Positions 56,291 to 64,000 of a DNA stretch of 64,000 nucleotides are shown here, piece by piece. This DNA comes from Neomicrococcus aestuarii. Lineage in GTDB: Bacteria; Actinomycetota; Actinomycetes; Actinomycetales; Micrococcaceae. The position numbers and the translations under genes are program-made. The stretch covers positions 558,001 to 622,000 of the forward strand of contig NZ_JACHDR010000001.1 in NCBI RefSeq assembly GCF_014201135.1, read 5' to 3'. The notes below the pieces were generated by a model that ran no database searches, was not told the DNA's origin, and saw only the letters and a program-made list of their open reading frames with translations. Each line of letters opens with the position of its first letter. The stretch's first letter is position 1.

Positions 56291-57325
56291 CTAAGCCGGA
56301 AAGGCCAACCGCACAGCGCCTAAAGACACCAGCATCAACGCGGCCCAAGAAATTAGCGCAGCGAGAGCACTTCGACCGCCAGTGCGCGCAAGGGAAGGAA
56401 GATCAATCCCAAAACCCAGACCCACCAGGGCGCTTCCTAAGAGGACTTCCTGCGCCATCTGCAGCACGGGCAACAACTCAGGTGGAACCACGCCCAAGGA
56501 GCGCAGCGCGAAAGCCAACAGGAATCCCACGATGAACAATGGCACCAGCGGCGGACGCTTGCCATTGCGAGTATCACCAGTGGCGCTGGAACCGGAGGCT
56601 CCTCCGGAAACCGAGCTGCGTCGTCGTCCTGGAAGTGAAGCCAACGTGGCGATCGGAGCCAATGTCAGCACTCGAACCAACTTCACAAGCACCGCCATAC
56701 TCAAGGCAACCGCCCCGGCGGTAGCGCCCGCAGCCACAACCTGGCCCACATCATGAACGGAGGCACCCACCCACCAACCGAACTCCTGAGCAGACAATCC
56801 CACGAAACCGTTCAGCAGCGGGAGCACAAAGATCGCCAAGGTCCCGCATAACGTCACAAGCGCCACGGGCAACGGCGCATCCTTCTCCGTTCCGCGTGCT
56901 TGAGAAACCGCCCCAATAGCGCTGGCGCCGCAGACCGCAAAGCCGCTCGCCAGCAAGAATGGCTCATCACCAGGCAATCGAAATGCCTTAGCGATTCCAT
57001 ATGTCATCCCGAAAGCCAAAATGACGAGAGCCAAAATTGACAGGACGGAGACTACTCCGAGGGCCAAAACGTCCGCGAAAACAAGCTGAAAACCAAGAAA
57101 TGCAATACCCAGTCGCATCAAACGCTTACCGGCAAAAGACATTCCCGGGCGCAAAGAAGCGCGCCACCGAGCGAAATAAGGAACGAAAGCAATAACATTG
57201 GAGGCAAGCATTCCCACGAGGACGCACCACGTCATCGTTGGGATCACAGGAACCACCTGATGAACAAGGAATGCGCACGTCACTCCAATGGCCGCGGCTA
57301 TCAGCCCGGGCAAAATTTCACGCAT
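56291..57325 (-). CDS. YeiH/UPF0324 family putative sulfate exporter
   Basis: A 344-residue membrane protein with about ten helices, of the YeiH (putative sulfate exporter) family; typical segments are LMRLGIAFLGFQLVF, LLASGFAVCGASAIGAV and WVGASVHDVGQVVAAG. A Ser/Gly/Arg-rich loop (GRRRSSVSGGASGSSATGDTRNG) separates the two halves, and its start is encoded by a variant dispersed motif. The transported species is not established. It diverges from the ATP-grasp operon. Confidence 0.88.
   Translation of the reverse strand: MREILPGLIAAAIGVTCAFLVHQVVPVIPTMTWCVLVGMLASNVIAFVPYFARWRASLRPGMSFAGKRLMRLGIAFLGFQLVFADVLALGVVSVLSILALVILAFGMTYGIAKAFRLPGDEPFLLASGFAVCGASAIGAVSQARGTEKDAPLPVALVTLCGTLAIFVLPLLNGFVGLSAQEFGWWVGASVHDVGQVVAAGATAGAVALSMAVLVKLVRVLTLAPIATLASLPGRRRSSVSGGASGSSATGDTRNGKRPPLVPLFIVGFLLAFALRSLGVVPPELLPVLQMAQEVLLGSALVGLGFGIDLPSLARTGGRSALAALISWAALMLVSLGAVRLAFPA
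56611..56631. repeat. Variant dispersed motif in the YeiH-family gene (copy j)
   Basis: Identical over 21 bases to 37401-37421; encodes part of the GRRRSS loop. Confidence 0.6.
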
Positions 57326-57391
57326 GGTGAGTAGCTTGCCACGGAGTGGTTGAGTTTTTCTTGCTGCGCGACTTCATGACAAGGTAAGGGA

Positions 57392-58990
57392 ATGGCAGAT
57401 CTTTTCGAAGGATATCCGGCCGCTCAAGGGCGGTCCGCGGCGTGGGACGAAATGTTTGATCGCGATCATTCCGTTCGCCCCGCCTATTCGCACGTGGCTG
57501 CAGCTCTTCGTGAACTCGGCCCAGATGACGTCGCCGCTCGCGCAGACTCCATGGCGCGCACCTTCTTGGACCGCGGTGTCACGTTCGACTTCGCAGGCGA
57601 AGAACGGCCCTTCCCACTGGATCTCGTTCCCCGCATCATCCCCGCCACCGACTGGGATGTTCTGGAACGAGGCGTCGCGCAGCGTGTGAAGGCGCTCGAG
57701 CTCTTCTTGGACGACGTCTATGACCGCATGAAAGTAGTGGCAGACGGTGTGGTGCCGCGCAAGCTCATCACGTCCTCCGCGCACTTCCACCGCGAAGTCG
57801 CTGGATTCCGTCCCGCCGGCGGCGTGCGCGTACACATCTCGGGTATTGACGTAGTGCGAGATCAAGAAGGCACGTTCCGTGTCCTTGAAGATAACGTCCG
57901 CGTTCCCTCCGGCGTTTCCTACGTGCTGGAAAACCGCCGCGCAATGCAGAAGGGCCTCCCTGAGGCCTTCGTGCAACAGAACATTCGCTCCGTGGAGGAA
58001 TACCCGCGCCGGCTCCTCCAGGCGCTGCGCAAAACCGCTCCGGGTGGCATCGAGGATCCCACCGTAGTGGTGTTGACGCCAGGCGTCTTCAACAGTGCTT
58101 ACTTTGAGCACACTCTCCTGGCCGGCTTCATGGGCGTCGAGCTCGTGGAAGGCCGCGACTTGGTTTGCCGCGGTAACCGCGTCTACATGCGCACCACCTC
58201 CGGTGAGCAGCGCGTGGACGTCATCTACAAGCGCATCGACGACGAATTTGTTGACCCCCAACAGTTCCGTGCCGATTCCGTCCTGGGCTGCCCAGGCATT
58301 GTGAACGCGGCACGCGCCGGCAACGTCACCATCGCCAACGCGGTGGGCAACGGTGTTGCCGACGACAAGCTCATCTACTCTTACGTTCCAGACCTCATCA
58401 GGTACTACATGAACGAAGAGCCGATTGTCCCTAACGTGGACACCTTCCGCCTCGAAGAGAAGGAAGCGCGCGAGGAAGCCCTCGACCGCCTCGACGAGCT
58501 CGTGGTTAAACCGGTTGATGGCTCCGGCGGTAAGGGCATTGTGATTGGCCCTCAAGCGTCCAAAGAAGAGCTCGATGCTCTGCGTGAACGCGTGATCAAC
58601 GATCCGCGCGGATGGATTGCCCAGCCCGTACTCCAGCTCTCCACGGTGCCCACCGTGGCGGATGAACGTTTTGGACCACGCCACGTGGACCTGCGTCCGT
58701 TCGCTGTCAATGATGGCGACGACGTCTGGGTGCTCCCGGGCGGCCTGACCCGTGTGGCTCTTCAAGAGGGATCACTCATTGTGAACTCCTCTCAGGGTGG
58801 CGGTTCCAAGGACACCTGGGTACTTGACGGTGTCAAGACCGCTTCCACTGAAGACGCCGATACCCGTGCGGCCAACCGTCGCGAACGAACCAAGGTGTGG
58901 CCGCTTGAAAGTGGTGGCCGTGGCGCCCGTAACCAGCTGCAAGAAGAACAACAGCAACAACAAGAGATTCAGGAGGTCCCAGGATGCTGA
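57392..58990 (+). CDS. Circularly permuted ATP-grasp type 2 protein
   Basis: A 532-residue member of the circularly permuted ATP-grasp family (DUF404/407). Characteristic stretches are HISGIDVVRDQEGTFRVLEDNVRVPSGVSYV split across the permuted fold, LTPGVFNSAYFEH, DVIYKRIDDEF, and VKPVDGSGGKGIVIGP with the ATP-binding lysine and glycine loop. ATP-grasp enzymes form amide or peptide bonds; the substrate here is unknown. The tail is Gln/Glu-rich. It overlaps the alpha-E gene by 7 bases and a transglutaminase gene follows. Confidence 0.9.
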   Translation: MADLFEGYPAAQGRSAAWDEMFDRDHSVRPAYSHVAAALRELGPDDVAARADSMARTFLDRGVTFDFAGEERPFPLDLVPRIIPATDWDVLERGVAQRVKALELFLDDVYDRMKVVADGVVPRKLITSSAHFHREVAGFRPAGGVRVHISGIDVVRDQEGTFRVLEDNVRVPSGVSYVLENRRAMQKGLPEAFVQQNIRSVEEYPRRLLQALRKTAPGGIEDPTVVVLTPGVFNSAYFEHTLLAGFMGVELVEGRDLVCRGNRVYMRTTSGEQRVDVIYKRIDDEFVDPQQFRADSVLGCPGIVNAARAGNVTIANAVGNGVADDKLIYSYVPDLIRYYMNEEPIVPNVDTFRLEEKEAREEALDRLDELVVKPVDGSGGKGIVIGPQASKEELDALRERVINDPRGWIAQPVLQLSTVPTVADERFGPRHVDLRPFAVNDGDDVWVLPGGLTRVALQEGSLIVNSSQGGGSKDTWVLDGVKTASTEDADTRAANRRERTKVWPLESGGRGARNQLQEEQQQQQEIQEVPGC

Positions 58991-59910
58991 GCCGTATTGC
59001 CGAATCTCTCTTTTGGATTGGCCGATACATCGAGCGAGCGGATGGAACCGCTCGTATCCTCGACGTACATTTGGAACGCCTCAACCAGTTGCCGCAGTCG
59101 CAGCAGCGTGAAGCCTCGCAAGAGATGCTGACCATCATGGGATCATGGCCCAGCGATGAAGAGTACGGCTTGCAGGACCTGCTCCAGTACATGGCGTACG
59201 ACCGCAAGAGCGGCGCGTCCATCGCAGGTGCTCTGGTGCAGGCTCGAGAGAACGCACGCCGTGCCCGCGAGACCGTATCTTCCAACCTCTGGGAAACGCT
59301 GAACACCACGTATTACGGTTTGAATCAGCAGCGCAAGGACGTGGTGGGCGCATTCCGCTTCTGCCATTGGGTCCTCGAACGTACCGCCATGATGCGCGGC
59401 TTCAGCGATTCCACCATGAGCAAGGACGATTCCTGGCAGTTCTTGCAGCTGGGCCGTGCTCTAGAAACAGCTGACATGACAGCGCGCATGCTTGCCGCAG
59501 TGGATACCCAGTCCAGTGGACTCTCCTGGGTCACCATGCTGCGTTCGGCTGGCGCCTACGAGTCCTTCTTGCGGACGCAGGGCGTGGCCTTTGGTGAGAA
59601 GAGTGCCGCGGAGTTCTTGTTGCTGGACCGCTGGTTCCCACGCTCGATTGTTTCCTCCTTCTCATTGGCGGAGGACTGCCTGATCAAGTTGGATCCAAGC
59701 GTGCAGCGTGTGGGCTTTGATAACGATGCCCGCCGTATTGTGGGCCAGGCTCGTTCGTTCTTGGAATTCCATCACTCGGAGAACATCCTGGATGAATTGC
59801 CAGAACACATGGAGCGTGTGCAGCGTGCCGTTGCGCAGGCCAGCGATGCTGTGACTCGCCGATACTTCTCGCACATTGCCGATAACGCTTGGGTTGGAGA
59901 GAAAGCATGA
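58984..59910 (+). CDS. Alpha-E domain-containing protein (DUF403)
   Basis: A 308-residue, almost entirely helical protein of the alpha-E family, beginning MLSRIAESLFWIGRYIERADGTARILDVH, the family signature. It contains several conserved acidic and Arg residues but no described enzymatic motif. Alpha-E proteins almost always accompany the permuted ATP-grasp and a transglutaminase-like protein, as here, so they probably work as one peptide-modifying unit. It overlaps both neighbours. Confidence 0.9.
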   Translation: MLSRIAESLFWIGRYIERADGTARILDVHLERLNQLPQSQQREASQEMLTIMGSWPSDEEYGLQDLLQYMAYDRKSGASIAGALVQARENARRARETVSSNLWETLNTTYYGLNQQRKDVVGAFRFCHWVLERTAMMRGFSDSTMSKDDSWQFLQLGRALETADMTARMLAAVDTQSSGLSWVTMLRSAGAYESFLRTQGVAFGEKSAAEFLLLDRWFPRSIVSSFSLAEDCLIKLDPSVQRVGFDNDARRIVGQARSFLEFHHSENILDELPEHMERVQRAVAQASDAVTRRYFSHIADNAWVGEKA

Positions 59911-60758
59911 CCCGCTTACGCATTCGTCACCGTACTCGTTATGACTATGACGGCCGCGTCTCGCTGTCCTACAACGAGGCACGCATGAGCCCTTTGACGG
60001 ATAACCATCAAGTGGTGCTCGAGAGCAACATCAAGGTCAGCCCGCATATCGCAGTAGTGAGCAACTACCGGGATTATTGGGGAGCGCGCGTCACCGCGTT
60101 CGATCTTTCCGGTGCGCACGACTTCCTAGAGGTCGATGCCACGGCTACGGTTGAAGTGCACCGCGTGGAACGTGCTGTGGTCCCTGAAGAGACGTTGTCT
60201 TGGGAAGAGCTTGCGGCCGAAGACATTGTGGACGCCCAAGCGGATTACTTGCCGCAGTCTCGTTTGAGCGATCCTGGGCCGGACGTTCGGAAGATGGTTT
60301 CGGGCTTCCGCGACTTGCCCACGCCTCACGAGGCCGCGCACGCTGTCATGCAGTTCTTGCGCGAAAACATGGAGTACGTCCCGGGCGTCACCGGTGTTCA
60401 CACGAACGCTGAGGGTGCCTGGCAAGAGCGTCGTGGCGTGTGTCAGGACTTGGCGCACGTGGGTATCGGTGCCTTGCGTTCTCTGGGCATCCCGGCACGT
60501 TACGTGTCCGGCTACATTCATCCCAGCCCGGATGCGGGGATTGGCGAAGAGGTAGTGGGCCAGTCTCACGCGTGGTTGGAATGGTTTGATGGCGAGTGGC
60601 GTTCGTGGGATCCAACCAACCACAAGGCCGCTTCTGACATGCACGTTTCTGTGGCTCGCGGTCGCGACTACCGCGACGTGACGCCGTTGAAGGGCATTCA
60701 GACCGGCGGTCGTCACTCGGCGCTGACGGTGTCTGTGATGGTCACACGCGTGGCCTAG
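59907..60758 (+). CDS. Transglutaminase-like cysteine peptidase family protein
   Basis: A 283-residue protein with an N-terminal beta-rich domain (LRIRHRTRYDYDGRVSLSYNEARMSP) and the transglutaminase core. The catalytic triad is C179 (RRGVCQDLAH), H221 (GQSHAWLEW) and D235 (SWDPTN). The ATG at 59907 overlaps the alpha-E stop as ATGA. There is no signal peptide, so it acts in the cytoplasm. In this trio it may cleave or transfer the product built by the ATP-grasp protein. Confidence 0.9.
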   Translation: MTRLRIRHRTRYDYDGRVSLSYNEARMSPLTDNHQVVLESNIKVSPHIAVVSNYRDYWGARVTAFDLSGAHDFLEVDATATVEVHRVERAVVPEETLSWEELAAEDIVDAQADYLPQSRLSDPGPDVRKMVSGFRDLPTPHEAAHAVMQFLRENMEYVPGVTGVHTNAEGAWQERRGVCQDLAHVGIGALRSLGIPARYVSGYIHPSPDAGIGEEVVGQSHAWLEWFDGEWRSWDPTNHKAASDMHVSVARGRDYRDVTPLKGIQTGGRHSALTVSVMVTRVA

Positions 60759-60778
60759 CCTCATCGGATCTGGCAAGC

Positions 60779-60820
60779 GAAAAGCCGAACCCTCTCAATA
60801 GAGAACGGGTTCGGCTTTTC
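60779..60820. terminator. Perfect 14-bp bidirectional terminator
   Basis: GAAAAGCCGAACCC (60779-60792) pairs perfectly with 60807-60820 across a 14-base loop; the A- and T-rich stem ends suit both strands. It lies between the transglutaminase gene and the convergent SDR gene. Confidence 0.9.
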
Positions 60821-60871
60821 TGCGTTTCTGACGGTGCAGAGTCGCGACGGTTGGGTGAACCGTTCACGGAT

Positions 60872-62446
60872 TTACCACGGCGATGGAACGTAATCCTTGA
60901 TGAAGCAACCGTAGAGGTCAATGCCGCGTTCGCCGTCCACAATCGGGTGATAGACGCGTGCCGCACCGTCGATCAGATCCAGCGGCGCGTGCCATCCTTC
61001 ATCCGCTTTGCGAAGCTTGGCGTCGTGGGGTCGTTCGTCAGTGATCCATCCGGTATCCACGGCCGTCATCAGGATTCGGTCCGTCTCGAAGAACTCCTCG
61101 GCAGCTGTTCGCGTCATCATGTTCAGTGCTGCCTTGGCCATGTTGGTATGAGGATGCCCGGCGCCCTTGTAACGACGGGAGAACTGACCTTCCATGGCGG
61201 AGACGTTCACGATGTACTTGCGCCGGGCTGGTGATGCGGCCAGCGCTGGGCGAAGGATGGAGTTCAGCAAGAAGGGCGCCGTGACGTTGCACAGCTGCAC
61301 TTCGAGCATTTCGAGCGCATCCACTTCGCCGAGCACTTGCGTCCACGAATTTTGGGTCACGATATCCGGGATGAGGCCGCCGGCGTCGATTGCGGTTCCG
61401 GCGGCAATCCGGTCCATTGAGGCGGCCCCCGCGGTCATTGCCAGTTCAGCGACACGCTGCGCACGGTCCGCGCTGGCCCGGTCTTCAGGATTTTCTAGCG
61501 AGTACGACGACGCAGCGAGGCTCCCGCCGCTAGCCTGCGGTAGCGCTGGTGCACCAAGGTGGAAAGCGGCCGCGAGCGATCGAGGATGCTCTTGCGGTGG
61601 TGCTTCAGCACCCCAGATTTCCGGGCCGCCGTTGGCTGGATCGAGTGCGGGGGAGAGCGGAGTCTCTTCGCCAGCAAGCAACTGGGAGTAGGAACCGGCG
61701 GTCCGGCGTACCGTTTGGGCGGCATTGTTGATCACGATGTCCAGAGGACCTTCGGCAGCGATGCGCTGAGCAAAGGTGGTTACTGCGCCGGGATCGCGAA
61801 GGTCGATGCCCACGATCCGTAAGCGGTGCAGCCATTCCTTTGAGTCTTCGAGAGAAGCGAATCGGCGTGCGGCATCTTTAGGGAATCGCGTGGTGATGGT
61901 TAGGTGTGCGCCGTCGCGTAAGAGGCGCAAGGCAATGTGCATACCGATTTTCGCTCGGCCACCCGTCAGGACAGCTTTCTTGCCTCGGAGGTCGGCGTGG
62001 TCTTTACGGCGTGATCGGTTGGAGGCGGCACACTCGGGGCAGAGCGCGTGATGGAAGGCATCAACCTCCACATAGTCCTTCTTGCAGATGTAGCAGCCGC
62101 GCGGCTGAATGTAGTGGCCCACCGTGGCGCCCTTTTCGGCGACATCGTCCGGTACGGAGCTGTGCAGGTCGCGGCCGTGAGTCTCGTCATCTAGACGGTC
62201 AGCGGCACCCGTTGCCGTGCGTTCCATGGTCTCGCGATCGGCGGCCAGAATCGCTTCCCGAGCCTCACGACGGCGGTGTTTCTTCACGTCCTTGAACATG
62301 CTGGAGGTTCCCCGGCGCACCGCGATGAAGCGTTCGTCGTCGTTCTCTAGCGTGTGGATCTCCGAGAGAACTTTGAGGCACGCCTCGAGCTCGGTGCGAT
62401 TAAAGGGGACGTCGTTGAAGTCGTCGTCAGTGAAGGTGAATTGCAT
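60872..62446 (-). CDS. SDR family oxidoreductase with N-terminal zinc ribbon
   Basis: A 524-residue protein. The first ~110 residues are charged and helical, followed by a zinc ribbon (C118-x2-C121, C136-x2-C139). An SDR Rossmann fold starts with TGGRAKIG (161-168) and DIVINNAAQT. Where the catalytic Tyr-x3-Lys should be, the sequence reads HTNMAKAALNM: the Lys is kept but a Thr replaces Tyr. A large poorly conserved insertion (SPALDPANGG...ASSYSLENPEDRA) contains dispersed-motif copy h. The function is unknown. It lies 93 bases downstream of glgC on the same strand, with a hairpin between. Confidence 0.8.
   Translation of the reverse strand: MQFTFTDDDFNDVPFNRTELEACLKVLSEIHTLENDDERFIAVRRGTSSMFKDVKKHRRREAREAILAADRETMERTATGAADRLDDETHGRDLHSSVPDDVAEKGATVGHYIQPRGCYICKKDYVEVDAFHHALCPECAASNRSRRKDHADLRGKKAVLTGGRAKIGMHIALRLLRDGAHLTITTRFPKDAARRFASLEDSKEWLHRLRIVGIDLRDPGAVTTFAQRIAAEGPLDIVINNAAQTVRRTAGSYSQLLAGEETPLSPALDPANGGPEIWGAEAPPQEHPRSLAAAFHLGAPALPQASGGSLAASSYSLENPEDRASADRAQRVAELAMTAGAASMDRIAAGTAIDAGGLIPDIVTQNSWTQVLGEVDALEMLEVQLCNVTAPFLLNSILRPALAASPARRKYIVNVSAMEGQFSRRYKGAGHPHTNMAKAALNMMTRTAAEEFFETDRILMTAVDTGWITDERPHDAKLRKADEGWHAPLDLIDGAARVYHPIVDGERGIDLYGCFIKDYVPSPW
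61501..61513. repeat. Copy of dispersed motif in the SDR insertion loop (copy h)
   Basis: Exact AGTACGACGACGC, encoding ASSY on the minus strand within a non-conserved loop. Confidence 0.6.
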
Positions 62447-62461
62447 AGCGCACCAATTTTA

Positions 62462-62490
62462 CCGGTGGATAGCCGCAAACTATCCACCGG
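62462..62490 (-). terminator. Hairpin downstream of glgC
   Basis: CCGGTGGATAG (62462-62472) pairs perfectly with 62480-62490 across 7 bases, 49 bases past the glgC stop and just before the SDR start. No T-tract on the minus strand. Confidence 0.55.
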
Positions 62491-62539
62491 CCAATGGTGC
62501 TATGCCGCACTCATGCCGTCGGGAGGGCGATCTGGTCCG

Positions 62540-63781
62540 CTAGGGGAGGATGAGCTGGTCTTTGCTCAGCACGGTGAGCCCGGAGTCAGTGACCGTGAAG
62601 CCACGGGCGCGGTCGGCGTCGGCGTCGAAACCGATGCTCGCTCCCGGAGGAACCACTACGTTCTTGTCGATGATGGACTTGCGAATGCGTGCGCCTTCGC
62701 CCACGTACACATTGTCCAAAAGGACGGATCCATCCACGTGTGCTCCTTGGCGAACGGTGACATCGACGGACAGCACCGAGTTCTCGACGTGTCCACCAGA
62801 AATCACCACACCCTGAGACAGGATCGAATTATGGGATTCACCCTGGCTGCCATCTTCGCCACGGACGAGCTTGACCGGTGGCGAGTTGTGCTGACGCGTG
62901 TAGAGCGGCCATTCGCTGTTGTAGAGGTTGAACTCCGGGATGGGCGCAATCAGGTCCATGTGGGCGTCGTAGTAGGAGTCCAGGGTACCTACGTCGCGCC
63001 AATAGCGCTGGTTGGTGGGAGCTTCACCCGGAACTGGGTGCGCCGAGAAATCGTAGACACCGCAATCGCCCTTCTCGACGAAGAACGGGATGATGTCACC
63101 GCCCATGTCATGCTTCGTGTCTTCGCGCTGGTTGTCTTCGTGAAGTGCCGCTACCAGTGCGTCAGCGTTGAAGACGTAGTTGCCCATGGAAGCCAAGAAA
63201 GACTCAGGATCATCGGCGAGCGGTGCGGTGGTCTCCGGCTTTTCCACGAACTGCGCGATCCGGCGTGGGTTTTCAGGATCCGTCTCCACCACACCGAACT
63301 GATTCACGAGCCGCAGTGGTTGGCGCACAGCGGCGACGGAGGCGCTGAATCCGGACTCGATGTGCTCACGCACCATGTCAGAGAAGTCCATGCGGTAAAC
63401 GTGATCGGCGCCCACCACCACGACGTAGTCCGGGCGGGCATCGTGAATGAGGTTGAGCGACTGGTAGATGGCGTTAGCCGAGCCCAAGAACCAGTCCTTG
63501 CCGAGGCGCTGCTGGGCCGGCACGGAGGCGACGTAGTTGCCCAGCAGGGTGGACATGCGCCAGGTCTCGGAGATGTGGCGGTCCAGAGAGTGGGATTTGT
63601 ATTGGGTGAGGACAACGACTTTGAGGAAGCCCGAGTTCACGACGTTGGAAAGGGCAAAATCAATCAGACGGTAGTTTCCTGCGAAGGGAACCGCGGGCTT
63701 TGCGCGGTCCGCAGTGAGAGGCATGAGGCGCTTGCCTTCACCGCCAGCGAGAACGATTGCTAGTACTTTACGGCCGGACAT
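62540..63781 (-). CDS. glgC: Glucose-1-phosphate adenylyltransferase
   Basis: A 413-residue ADP-glucose pyrophosphorylase, the committed step of bacterial glycogen synthesis. The nucleotide-binding motif is AGGEGKRLMPLTADRAKPAVPF, followed by NYRLIDFALSN and the substrate segments GADHVYRMDF and YWRDVGTLDSYYDAHMDL; the C-terminal left-handed beta-helix ends with SIIDKNVVVPPGASIGFD. The ATG at 63781 follows GAGGGGATCAAA; an in-frame upstream start at 63814 is unlikely. It is divergent from glgA, the usual actinobacterial arrangement. Confidence 0.96.
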   Translation of the reverse strand: MSGRKVLAIVLAGGEGKRLMPLTADRAKPAVPFAGNYRLIDFALSNVVNSGFLKVVVLTQYKSHSLDRHISETWRMSTLLGNYVASVPAQQRLGKDWFLGSANAIYQSLNLIHDARPDYVVVVGADHVYRMDFSDMVREHIESGFSASVAAVRQPLRLVNQFGVVETDPENPRRIAQFVEKPETTAPLADDPESFLASMGNYVFNADALVAALHEDNQREDTKHDMGGDIIPFFVEKGDCGVYDFSAHPVPGEAPTNQRYWRDVGTLDSYYDAHMDLIAPIPEFNLYNSEWPLYTRQHNSPPVKLVRGEDGSQGESHNSILSQGVVISGGHVENSVLSVDVTVRQGAHVDGSVLLDNVYVGEGARIRKSIIDKNVVVPPGASIGFDADADRARGFTVTDSGLTVLSKDQLILP

Positions 63782-63898
63782 TTTGATCCCCTCGTAGTGC
63801 ATTCGGCGCTTCAATGCGCCGTTTCAAGCCAACAATCAGCGGGTTAACTTTGTACTTTTACACTATGACATGTTTCATCAACCGACTACGTTGGAAAC

Positions 63899-64000
63899 GT
63901 GCGAACTGACATTGTTACCAAAGAATTCCCTCCCACCATTTATGGCGGCGCGGGTGTCCACGTGGCGGAGCTTTCACGAGTCCTTGCCCCCAAGCTAGAT
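63899..64000 (+). CDS. glgA: Glycogen synthase (GlgA/GlgM family), 3'-truncated by window edge
   Basis: The first 34 codons are visible, from a GTG at 63899: VRTDIVTKEFPPTIYGGAG is the family N-terminus, with the ADP-glucose-binding Lys-x-Gly-Gly-like segment replaced by the YGGAGVHV form of actinobacterial GlgA/GlgM (Rv1212c type). It would use the ADP-glucose made by GlgC to extend glucan or make maltose-1-phosphate. The 117-base divergent spacer must hold both promoters; a TATGAC at 63864-63869 is the best -10-like candidate. Confidence 0.85.
   Translation, partial: MRTDIVTKEFPPTIYGGAGVHVAELSRVLAPKLD

Noticed and set aside
57374-58765. 463-codon minus-strand frame opposite the ATP-grasp gene
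   Set aside because: Shadow frame; the plus strand carries a clear ATP-grasp protein.

Overview
The window looks like a chromosome segment of a Gram-positive actinobacterium, most likely a member of the Micrococcaceae (Arthrobacter relatives) of moderate G+C content. Markers are the uvrC-rapZ-yvcK-whiA block, gap-pgk-tpiA-secG, opcA beside zwf, a SufR-led suf operon, the ABC-F/SURF1/DUF3099 neighbourhood and the divergent glgC/glgA pair. No rRNA, tRNA or CRISPR array was seen. Family assignments come from motifs read by eye, not from database searches.

Layout: 0-7 kb holds a GntR-type regulator fragment, uvrA, a HAD phosphatase, an acyltransferase and uvrC. 7-10 kb is rapZ-yvcK-whiA. 10-14.6 kb is sodA and then the lower-glycolysis run gap-pgk-tpiA-secG, with a CRP/GlxR-like box and a terminator-like leader hairpin before gap. 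14.8-22.6 kb is a minus-strand hexose/pentose phosphate cluster, tkt-tal-pgi-zwf-opcA, with no pgl after opcA. 22.8-28.5 kb carries haem A synthesis (ctaB, ctaA), a TPP-dependent enzyme lying between them, and an ABC exporter. 28.6-33.3 kb is the iron-sulfur operon sufR-B-D-C-T, without sufS or sufU. 33.4-39.4 kb holds a metallopeptidase, an ABC-F protein, SURF1, two small proteins, fabG and a second SDR with FabI-like Tyr/Lys spacing. An intact IS3-family element sits at 39.5-40.85 kb. 40.9-45.3 kb has a VanW protein, serB, an ABC ATPase and a TSUP permease.

The most unusual stretch is a roughly 6-kb island at about 45.76-51.74 kb, apparently inserted into a trmH/SpoU methyltransferase gene: a complete trmH lies at one end and a displaced 3' half of a second copy at the other. 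The island carries a tight three-gene operon: a RecB-like PD-(D/E)XK nuclease candidate (sce7726-like), a Beta/sce7725-like protein, and a zinc-knuckle + HEPN + RES protein. It also carries an opposing gene for a zinc-ribbon protein with features of an ADP-ribosyltransferase fold, and a decayed serine recombinase. I infer a phage-defence or conflict module that pairs a nuclease with NAD-directed effectors.

52.2-64 kb returns to core genes: rpmE2, a lipoate ligase family gene with swapped domain order, pepN, a YeiH-type transporter, the CP-ATP-grasp/alpha-E/transglutaminase operon, a zinc-ribbon SDR, glgC and the start of glgA. Across the window a short motif, AGTACGACGACGC, recurs far more often than chance predicts, in spacers, linkers and gene tails.
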